Assembly (NCBI GenBank): GCA_014382915.1 | Contig: JACNIV010000019.1 | Coordinates: 1 to 7,879, forward strand | DNA: 7,879 nucleotides | Source: Candidatus Cloacimonadota bacterium | GTDB lineage: Bacteria; Cloacimonadota; Cloacimonadia; Cloacimonadales; TCS61 | Reading direction: 5' to 3' | Shown: piece after piece, positions 1 through 5,129 of the stretch | How the letters are laid out: each line of letters opens with the position of its first letter | How positions within the stretch are numbered: position 1 is the first letter of the stretch | Position numbers and translations under genes: made by a program | The notes under the pieces: model-generated | What the model was told of the DNA's origin: nothing | Seen by the model: only the letters and a program-made list of their open reading frames with translations | The model's database searches: none

Positions 1-255
1 GTCATCAACGAGAGATAACAGATATTTCTTTGTTCCATCTCTGGAAATATCGACCTTAATTATTTCAGGAAGGAAATTTTCGAATTTAGTAGAAAGCTCT
101 TCCCTCAGGCTTGGTGGCAGGGTGCTCATTTTACAAAAATCCATTTCGTGGTTGTTGTATATCCAATTCAAGATCTGGTTTACACGATACTTTTTCTCGT
201 CGGGCAGGCATTTTTTTAATTCACCTGGAAGAAGTTCAAGAATGTGCTTTTTCAT
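1..255 (-). CDS. rlmN: RlmN, dual-specificity 23S rRNA A2503 / tRNA A37 C2-methyltransferase (N-terminal part, cut by window edge)
   Basis: Only the first 85 residues are visible. They match the N-terminal accessory domain of RlmN: a YRVNQIL..WIY helix (residues 23-33), a DF..M turn (39-43), LPPSLRE (46-52) and the SRDGTKKYLL strand (71-80) that precedes the radical-SAM barrel. The CxxxCxxC cluster motif and the two catalytic cysteines would lie beyond position 1 and cannot be checked. RlmN is a cytosolic radical-SAM enzyme that methylates C2 of A2503 in 23S rRNA and of A37 in some tRNAs. The ATG at 255 gives a family-typical N-terminus but has no good ribosome binding site. An in-frame ATG at 288 would add 11 basic residues (MNSRRQKKPAK) and has none either. 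The start overlaps the end of the RicT-like gene by 20 bp in another frame, so translation is probably coupled. Confidence 0.87.
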   Translation of the reverse strand, partial: MKKHILELLPGELKKCLPDEKKYRVNQILNWIYNNHEMDFCKMSTLPPSLREELSTKFENFLPEIIKVDISRDGTKKYLLSLVDD

Positions 256-1075
256 TTTTGCCGGTTTCTTTTGCCTTCTTGAATTCATCTAAAGTAAGAA
301 TGATCCTCTCTTCATTTTCCGAGATCAAGTTCACACGGTTGTTATAATAATCGTTTTTATCAACGTACATTCTCTGATCTTTATAAGATATTACTTCTCC
401 CAGTTCAGGAAAATTCTCTGATTTTTCCAGATAGAAGTTTTCTTCGTAATGCAGGCAGCAAAGCAACCTGCCACATGGTCCGGAAATTTTGGAAAGATTA
501 CTGAGCAGATTCTGGTCTTTTGCCATTTGAATGGTTACCTGGTTAAATTTTTTGAGAAATGAAACACAACAATACATCTTTCCGCAAATACCAAATCCTC
601 CTAAACGTCTGGCATCTTCCCTGCCGGATGACTGATGAAGTTCGATGCGGGTTTTGAACTCGGTAGCCAACTCCCGTACAAATTCCCTGAAATCGATGCG
701 ACCATCTGCAGAGAAAAAGAACGTTAACTTATTACCATCAAGCTGATAAATTGCTTCCAGCAGTTTCATTTGAAAGGGTTGATGCTCTAATATCTCCAGA
801 AATTTTACTTTAGTCTCCTGTTCCTTCTTCTTTACTATTTCTAATTGTTTCAGATCTTCTTCGGTTGCAATTCGAAGGATTTTGTTGATCTCACCCTGAT
901 TACTTTTTTCAATCAGATCATCATCCAGTACAGCGCAATTGTTGACCCTACCAATATCTTCTCCACGTTCTACTTTTACCACAACGTCTAGATCGGGTGA
1001 TAATTCAAGTTCCTTATTATTTATAAAATATCCGACCTTCTCGGAACGGAATACAACTTCCACAAATTCCTTCAT
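236..1075 (-). CDS. ricT: RicT/YaaT-like PSP1-domain protein
   Basis: A 279-residue soluble protein of the PSP1 family. The C-terminal PSP1 domain has the diagnostic paired cysteine clusters: CGKMYCC (C164, C169, C170) and CGRLLCC (C201, C206, C207). Between them is the conserved MAKDQNL..N..KISGPCG stretch, followed by HYEE..Y. An acidic and lysine-rich, probably coiled-coil section lies at about 70-95. In Bacillus subtilis, RicT (YaaT) works with RicA and RicF, binds iron-sulfur clusters through such cysteines, and promotes RNase Y-dependent mRNA maturation. Whether those partners exist here is unknown. An ATG at 1114 would add 13 residues, but that stretch lies within the repeat element. 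The ATG at 1075 has GAGG five bases upstream and begins MKEFVEVVF, typical of the family. The stop (TGA at 236) lies inside the start of rlmN, which suggests a two-gene unit for RNA metabolism. The family call is firm; the exact role here is inferred. Confidence 0.9.
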   Translation of the reverse strand: MKEFVEVVFRSEKVGYFINNKELELSPDLDVVVKVERGEDIGRVNNCAVLDDDLIEKSNQGEINKILRIATEEDLKQLEIVKKKEQETKVKFLEILEHQPFQMKLLEAIYQLDGNKLTFFFSADGRIDFREFVRELATEFKTRIELHQSSGREDARRLGGFGICGKMYCCVSFLKKFNQVTIQMAKDQNLLSNLSKISGPCGRLLCCLHYEENFYLEKSENFPELGEVISYKDQRMYVDKNDYYNNRVNLISENEERIILTLDEFKKAKETGKNEKAHS

Positions 1076-1080
1076 TATAT

Positions 1081-1084
1081 CCTC
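1081..1084 (-). promoter_or_regulatory. Ribosome binding site that fixes the ricT start
   Basis: On the minus strand GAGG stands five bases before the ATG at 1075. The longer ATG at 1114 has no such site, so this motif decides the start. Confidence 0.65.
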
Positions 1085-1136
1085 ATTTATCAATAATATA
1101 TAAGGGTTCTGCAAAATGAAAAAAGGCTGTCTTTCT

Positions 1137-1161
1137 GAGGAAATCTTCGAAGTATTTCCTC
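1137..1161. repeat. Hairpin inside the intergenic element
   Basis: GAGGAAAT (1137-1144) pairs with ATTTCCTC (1154-1161). The nine bases between them begin with the self-complementary CTTCGAAG, so the stem can continue with one bulged base to a tight turn. The stem also overlaps the inner left arm of the larger element, so the two folds would compete. Confidence 0.65.
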
Positions 1162-1172
1162 ACGAAGAATCC

Positions 1173-1185
1173 GTCCGAGCCGGAC
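1173..1185. repeat. Small GC-rich hairpin inside the intergenic element
   Basis: GTCCG (1173-1177) and CGGAC (1181-1185) form a 5-bp stem with a three-base loop. It sits near the centre of the nested inverted repeat. It has no T-run on either side, so it does not look like a terminator. Confidence 0.5.
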
Positions 1186-1193
1186 ACAGTCCC

Positions 1194-1223
1194 ATTATAA
1201 GCGGAGATCCTTCCAGAGAACAA
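1194..1223 (-). promoter_or_regulatory. Possible promoter for ricT-rlmN, carried inside the intergenic element
   Basis: On the minus strand there is a perfect TATAAT (1199-1194). Eighteen bases upstream is TTGTTC (1223-1218), which shares only three of six bases with the -35 consensus. It points at ricT and would give a leader of about 110 bases containing the hairpins. This is the best match in the only sizeable gap of the window, but an AT-rich gap can produce such a box by chance. Bacteroidota use a different -7/-33 pattern, so the call depends on the phylum. Confidence 0.3.
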
Positions 1224-1284
1224 CGTGCAAGATTCGTCAGGATGACAAAAAACACTCTATTTTGCAGAACTCACTATTATGTAG

Positions 1285-1298
1285 GGAGTATATACTCC
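1285..1298. repeat. Perfect 14-bp palindrome GGAGTATATACTCC just after the GlmU-like gene
   Basis: The sequence equals its own reverse complement. It begins 11 bases beyond the stop codon of the GlmU-like gene. As RNA it could form a 5-bp stem with an ATAT loop. No T-run follows on the minus strand, so a Rho-independent terminator is not supported. A dimeric protein-binding site or a weak transcript-end hairpin are alternatives. Confidence 0.45.
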
Positions 1299-1308
1299 TC
1301 ACAAAATT

Positions 1309-2526
1309 CTATTCGAAACCTATTTTACGGATATTTCTGTAAAGCTCTTTTTCATTAACTGTTAATTTCAATTTACGGCGTTTTTTCACTATCTCTGCTG
1401 TTTCCAGGAATTCATCCTCAATGTATTCACTCAAGTTAGAAGCATGTCCCCAGCTAAAAGATGGAATAAAATCCGTTATCAATTCTCTGCCAAAAAGATT
1501 GCATCCCACACCGATAACAGTGCCGGTGTTAATGGTGGAATTAATGCCGGTTTTTGTATGATCACCTATAAATGTACCAACAAACTGGCTACCGGAATCG
1601 ATCTTCTTGCCTTCCGCACAGAAATAAACCGCTACATTTTTATAATTATTTTTCAAGTCACTGTTATTTGTATCGGCACCGATGTTCACCCATTCTCCCA
1701 GGTAGCTATGTCCCAGGAATCCGTCGTGCTGTTTATTTGTATAAGCTTGGAAAATGGTTCCTTCCACTTCACCGCCGATCTTGCATACAGGTCCTACTGA
1801 TGTTCCTTCATATATTTTTGCACCTGCTTTGATGGTAGAATTCTTTCCGATATATACGGGACCAATTATCACCGAATTAGCCATGATCTTCACATTTTCA
1901 TCCAACACCACAGGTCCTTTTGTAGCATCGATGATAACCCCCGGCATTATATCAGCCTTTTCTCCGATCCAGACATTATAGGGATTGATAACTGTAACGC
2001 CGGGTTCAGTTCCAAACAAATTATCTTTTTCATAAAAGAAATCCCTGAAATCACGCTTTATGTATGCCGCATTTTCTTTTATGAACTCCCAGAGATATTC
2101 CCAGGTATATTTTTTTTCTACCTCGATTTTTTTCTGTTTCATAAAAAGGTCGTGTATATCTTCGGCTAACATTTTTCCAGCTTTGGGAATCAGCCTTGCA
2201 GCCAGAATTGTATTCTCATGGAACAAACAACTATTCAGTGATAGCTTCTTAATCTTCTTCGTAATGTTTTCATCCACCTTCAACCTGCTGTTGATGAAGA
2301 TCGTATCTTCTGCGGTAAGTTTATTCACCTGCCATTTCTTATGTCTTTCACGGTATATCTTTTCCAGGATAGATGAGATGATAATATTCGTTTCCTGTAA
2401 ACCAAAATAGGACAAAATCCTTTGCCTGAGCTTGAGAATACCTACTCGCAGATCCCCGGTAGAACGGGTAAGAGTTATCGGAAAGAAATTACTCCAGGAG
2501 CTATCATCGAAAAGAATATATTTCAT
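1309..2526 (-). CDS. GlmU-like sugar nucleotidyltransferase / left-handed beta-helix acyltransferase
   Basis: A 405-residue cytosolic protein that looks like the alternative bacterial GlmU family common in Bacteroidota. Canonical GlmU acetylates glucosamine-1-phosphate and then forms UDP-GlcNAc, the precursor of peptidoglycan and lipopolysaccharide. The N-terminus (ILFDDSSW...LTRSTGDLRVGI, residues 4-30) replaces the usual LAAGxGTRM nucleotide-binding signature. This is typical of the family but leaves the exact nucleotide and sugar open. From about 175 to 345 it has hexapeptide repeats of a left-handed beta-helix (such as VTVINPYNVWIGEKADI and VIIGPVYIGKNSTI). GHSYLGEWVNIGADT (272-286) corresponds to the GlmU acetyltransferase active-site region, with H273 a candidate catalytic base. 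A GGGGGAG site lies just before the ATG. It is the last gene of the envelope cluster, 12 bp after the transglutaminase-like gene. Confidence 0.85.
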   Translation of the reverse strand: MKYILFDDSSWSNFFPITLTRSTGDLRVGILKLRQRILSYFGLQETNIIISSILEKIYRERHKKWQVNKLTAEDTIFINSRLKVDENITKKIKKLSLNSCLFHENTILAARLIPKAGKMLAEDIHDLFMKQKKIEVEKKYTWEYLWEFIKENAAYIKRDFRDFFYEKDNLFGTEPGVTVINPYNVWIGEKADIMPGVIIDATKGPVVLDENVKIMANSVIIGPVYIGKNSTIKAGAKIYEGTSVGPVCKIGGEVEGTIFQAYTNKQHDGFLGHSYLGEWVNIGADTNNSDLKNNYKNVAVYFCAEGKKIDSGSQFVGTFIGDHTKTGINSTINTGTVIGVGCNLFGRELITDFIPSFSWGHASNLSEYIEDEFLETAEIVKKRRKLKLTVNEKELYRNIRKIGFE

Positions 2527-2529
2527 CTA

Positions 2530-2536
2530 CTCCCCC
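2530..2536 (-). promoter_or_regulatory. Ribosome binding site of the GlmU-like gene
   Basis: GGGGGAG lies three bases before the ATG at 2526 in the 12-bp gap after the preceding stop codon. The spacing is short if the 3' GGAG is used. It supports this start and separate translation of the last gene in the cluster. Confidence 0.55.
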
Positions 2537-2538
2537 AT

Positions 2539-3999
2539 TTATTTTGTTAAATCGATTATTTTGGGTTTAACATCCTTAAATTTTGGCATTGCCATTCCCA
2601 GGTTGGCATTAATATAAGTGGGGTCACATATTATATATTCATCTTCGTGGAAGATGATATAATCTCCGGCTATTTTGTCTCCAAATTTTACTGCCGTGGA
2701 AATATGCCCCGGATAATCAAGACCCAGAACATCAAGTTGAAGCAATTGTCTGATCAGATAGGAAAAAATAATTGAGCGATCTTCACAGTCGGAATAAGGA
2801 TAGAACAGGGTTTCATCTCCAAAGAAGCTTTTTTCCTCCCCAAATTGGTCACCATCGGTTTTATATTCAAAAGCAGTCTGCACAAAACGTAATAGCACAT
2901 TCGCAGCTTCCGCTTCTGTTTTTCCATCCAGAACCGGTTTCAAGCCCACAGAAAGTGAATAAGTAGCTTCAGGAGAAAGAGGTGCATTGAAGTACACTTT
3001 CAGGCTCGTTTGCGGGTAATTCTTAAAAAATTCCGCAGCATTTTGATTGTATTTTACCGGGATCTTGTATACCACACCCTCGTATGTGAAGCTAAGTTCT
3101 TTCTCAACCAGTGCTGTTTTTACTTTCGGACTTTCTGTAATGCTCAAATCGATCAGATCGTCCGCATCGGGGTATTTTCCGTCGTATGTACTGATAGAAA
3201 TTTTCAGGGTTTGCTTCTTATCGAATGAGACCGTATAGAATTTTTTTTCATCAACCATTATGTACGACACACCGAACATTTTGTTTTTACAGGGTAGCAG
3301 CAGGAATACATTCTCCCCGCTGAAACCCACCTTCGATTCATAACCGGATTTGGTGAGCATGAACCAGAGAAAAAGATTGGTAAGATCGTGTGAATCATTC
3401 GTGATCTCTTTGCCGATCTCATTCAAAAGTAAACAGTAACCCCAATCGTTCAAGCTCAGCTTTGTCCTGAACTCCTGAAGCTGTTGCAGAAAGGTTTCAT
3501 ATTCGGTATTACTGGCAACATACCAGAAATTTGCAATATTCTTCTGATTGATGGGTTTATCCAGTTGCACACTTAAAGAATCCTGATAATTGATCTCGAT
3601 AGGTAATCCCAGGAAATTAACATCCACTCGGGGTCCTTCCCCGAGGTTTACATAAACCATACTCTCTTTTTCTTCCTGTTCTTCCACTTGAATATTAATT
3701 TTTTCTACTTTGACTTCTTCCGCTTTTTTAGGTTCAGGGAATTCAATATCTTTCACTTCTGCCACAGGAGCTTCCACCGGTTTGGGTGTTTCATCCTGAA
3801 TTTCACCCTTGAACGCCTTGAAGCTTTCCCAGTTTTTTTCCAGGAACTCCACAAATGCTTTATCCTGCTCACTTTTATACTGCCGCAAAACCTGTTTCTG
3901 GGTTTCTTTCCAGTTATCGAAATCATCCTGACCAAATAATAAACTTGATATCGAAAAAATAAGAACCATTGATACAAAAAAAGCGCATATCCTTCTCAT
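2539..3999 (-). CDS. Secreted transglutaminase-like protein, function unknown
   Basis: A 486-residue exported protein. MRRICAFFVSMVLIFSISSLLFG (1-23) is a signal peptide. There is no lipobox cysteine at its end, so a soluble periplasmic protein is likely. A charged helical stretch (27-66, repeated F/W every few residues) and a Pro/Glu/Lys-rich linker (70-112) follow. The C-terminal part has a transglutaminase-type set: C405 in YSDCEDRS, H432 in PGHISTAV and D459 in ICDPTY. This fold includes cross-linkers, peptidases and inactive binders, so activity is uncertain. Residues 184-260 (LTNLFLWFMLTKSGYESKVGFS...) resemble the same fold without the cysteine. The start is the ATG at 3999, five bases after GGAGG, rather than the ATGs at 4029 or 4011, which lack a site and would put extra residues before the signal peptide. 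It lies 17 bp after the glycosyltransferase gene, in an envelope cluster. Confidence 0.75.
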   Translation of the reverse strand: MRRICAFFVSMVLIFSISSLLFGQDDFDNWKETQKQVLRQYKSEQDKAFVEFLEKNWESFKAFKGEIQDETPKPVEAPVAEVKDIEFPEPKKAEEVKVEKINIQVEEQEEKESMVYVNLGEGPRVDVNFLGLPIEINYQDSLSVQLDKPINQKNIANFWYVASNTEYETFLQQLQEFRTKLSLNDWGYCLLLNEIGKEITNDSHDLTNLFLWFMLTKSGYESKVGFSGENVFLLLPCKNKMFGVSYIMVDEKKFYTVSFDKKQTLKISISTYDGKYPDADDLIDLSITESPKVKTALVEKELSFTYEGVVYKIPVKYNQNAAEFFKNYPQTSLKVYFNAPLSPEATYSLSVGLKPVLDGKTEAEAANVLLRFVQTAFEYKTDGDQFGEEKSFFGDETLFYPYSDCEDRSIIFSYLIRQLLQLDVLGLDYPGHISTAVKFGDKIAGDYIIFHEDEYIICDPTYINANLGMAMPKFKDVKPKIIDLTK

Positions 4000-4003
4000 A
4001 AGA

Positions 4004-4009
4004 CCCTCC
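4004..4009 (-). promoter_or_regulatory. Strong ribosome binding site that fixes the transglutaminase-like gene start
   Basis: GGAGGG on the minus strand ends four bases before the ATG at 3999 (GGAGG is five bases away). It sits after the alternative in-frame ATGs at 4029 and 4011, so it favours the shorter protein that begins directly with the signal peptide. Confidence 0.75.
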
Positions 4010-4016
4010 ATATTTG

Positions 4017-5129
4017 TTATTTTTTCCACGAAAAAATATTCAACGCTTCCAGCATTGCTACCAGGATAAAATATACAGGTTGCAATATAAACCAGAGCGG
4101 ATAAAATTTCAACCTGTTTTTTTCTTCACCGAATTTTTTATAACCCAGTCTAAGGAAACTGAGTTCAAAGATTACACGCAGGATTACTATTCCCACGGCT
4201 AACCACCAGTATTTAAATACAACTGCAAAAGGTAGAACTACAACAAAAAAAGTAGAAACCAGGTAAACATAAAATTCCGGATTCAGTATGGTTTGCCACT
4301 TCATATTGGAAGTCCAGCGGCTGCGTTGACTAAGAAGCTGCGACCAGTTTTCAATAGATTTTGTGTATACAAAACTGTGAGGAGAATAGGCAAATTTCAC
4401 CTTCATACCTGCTTTCCTGAAAAGCTGCATCAGGTTAACATCATCACCGGAAACCAGATGTTTGATCTTTATAAACCCACCAACTGCATAAAAAGCTTCT
4501 TTTTTGTAAGCGATATTCTGACCCGAACAGGAAAAATATTTTCCGGAAGAAATTGCCCCGGCAGCAGCAGCAAACATAGCCAGGAAATCAAAATGCTCAA
4601 ATTTATGGAGCAGTCTGGCTTTCCCCCAGTCTGTTACTTTAGTCTGGGAGAGTCCAACCACCATATCATTATCATTAAAACAGGCAACCATCGCTTTAAG
4701 CCATTGTTTTCCCACCAGGCAATCGGCATCGGTAGAAACAATGATATCACCGGTACTATTTTCTATTGCCTGGGAAAGTGCATTTTTCTTGGGTGAAATC
4801 ACTTTTTCTCGATTTTGAATATTTATCAACTTTACATTTTCCCATTTCTTAGAAAATTGTTCCACTACTTTTGCTGTGTCATCGCTCGATCCGTCATTGG
4901 CAACGATAATCTCAAATAATTCGGTGGGATAGTTCTGGTTAACCAGGGCTGTTAAAAGATGTGTAATATTTCTTTCTTCATTCCTTGCCGCAATTACTAC
5001 AGTAACCCCGGGTCTTCTTGTACTATTGCTATCCTGGGAGGTTCTTAATCCCTTGATGAATAACATTAGGTAATATAAATAAAAACACAGGGAAAACAAG
5101 GCAATGATGCTAATTATCTGCAGTATCAC
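4017..5129 (-). CDS. Membrane-anchored family 2 glycosyltransferase
   Basis: A 370-residue GT2 (GT-A fold) enzyme at the inner membrane with the active site facing the cytosol. It has an N-terminal membrane helix (about 3-25) and then VTVVIAARNEE (42-52), ANDGSSDDT (77-85) for nucleotide-sugar binding, the metal-binding DAD (134-136), GDD (228-230) at the position of the catalytic-base acid, and QRSRW (268-272). The QxxRW motif is known from processive GT2 enzymes such as cellulose and hyaluronan synthases. Three hydrophobic C-terminal segments (about 286-306, 307-327, 343-362) follow. Donor and acceptor cannot be read from the sequence. The start is a GTG whose last bases form the TGA of the PBP1A gene (GTGA overlap), with AAGGA seven bases upstream. 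Its place between PBP1A and a GlmU-like gene suggests use of an amino-sugar donor for a cell-surface glycan or glycolipid, by inference. Confidence 0.88.
   Translation of the reverse strand: MILQIISIIALFSLCFYLYYLMLFIKGLRTSQDSNSTRRPGVTVVIAARNEERNITHLLTALVNQNYPTELFEIIVANDGSSDDTAKVVEQFSKKWENVKLINIQNREKVISPKKNALSQAIENSTGDIIVSTDADCLVGKQWLKAMVACFNDNDMVVGLSQTKVTDWGKARLLHKFEHFDFLAMFAAAAGAISSGKYFSCSGQNIAYKKEAFYAVGGFIKIKHLVSGDDVNLMQLFRKAGMKVKFAYSPHSFVYTKSIENWSQLLSQRSRWTSNMKWQTILNPEFYVYLVSTFFVVVLPFAVVFKYWWLAVGIVILRVIFELSFLRLGYKKFGEEKNRLKFYPLWFILQPVYFILVAMLEALNIFSWKK

Larger units (their letters stand above)
1106..1270. repeat. Nested inverted-repeat element, MITE- or REP-like (about 165 bp)
   Basis: The ends are a perfect 12-bp inverted repeat: GTTCTGCAAAAT at 1106-1117 and its complement ATTTTGCAGAAC at 1259-1270. 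Comparing the two arms inward, after an unlike 11-12 base stretch they match again: the left arm reads TGTCTTTCTGAGGAAATCTT (about 1129-1148) and the right arm, read on the minus strand, reads TGTCATCCTGACGAATCTT (about 1229-1247). The core holds two more hairpins (1137-1161 and 1173-1185). There is no convincing target-site duplication and no protein-coding content. It fills most of the gap between the GlmU-like gene and ricT. Short non-coding elements with paired ends are usually non-autonomous transposon derivatives or REP-type repeats. Which of these applies cannot be told from one copy. Confidence 0.7.

Noticed and set aside
1076..1114. Longer start for the RicT-like gene (13 extra residues from the ATG at 1114)
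   Set aside because: The extension falls in the outer arm of the repeat element and has no ribosome binding site, while the ATG at 1075 has GAGG at five bases and a family-like N-terminus.
1245..1308. Rho-independent terminator after the GlmU-like gene
   Set aside because: The palindrome at 1285-1298 is not followed by a T-run on the minus strand. The T-run at about 1249-1254 has no adjacent GC-rich stem.
1116..1358. 80-residue plus-strand reading frame across the intergenic gap
   Set aside because: It lies mostly inside the inverted-repeat element, has no ribosome binding site, runs into the 3' end of the GlmU-like gene on the other strand, and its translation has no domain-like pattern.
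3753..3977. 74-residue minus-strand frame inside the transglutaminase-like gene
   Set aside because: It is an out-of-frame shadow of the charged N-terminal region. The main frame carries the signal peptide and a strong ribosome binding site.
4000..4029. Longer start for the transglutaminase-like gene
   Set aside because: The ATGs at 4029 and 4011 have no ribosome binding site, the first overlaps the upstream gene, and GGAGG stands directly before the ATG at 3999, where the signal peptide begins.
4293..4796. 167-residue plus-strand reading frame
   Set aside because: It is fully antisense to the glycosyltransferase gene, whose motifs are well conserved in the opposite frame. The translation is Cys/His-rich and looks like antisense coding.
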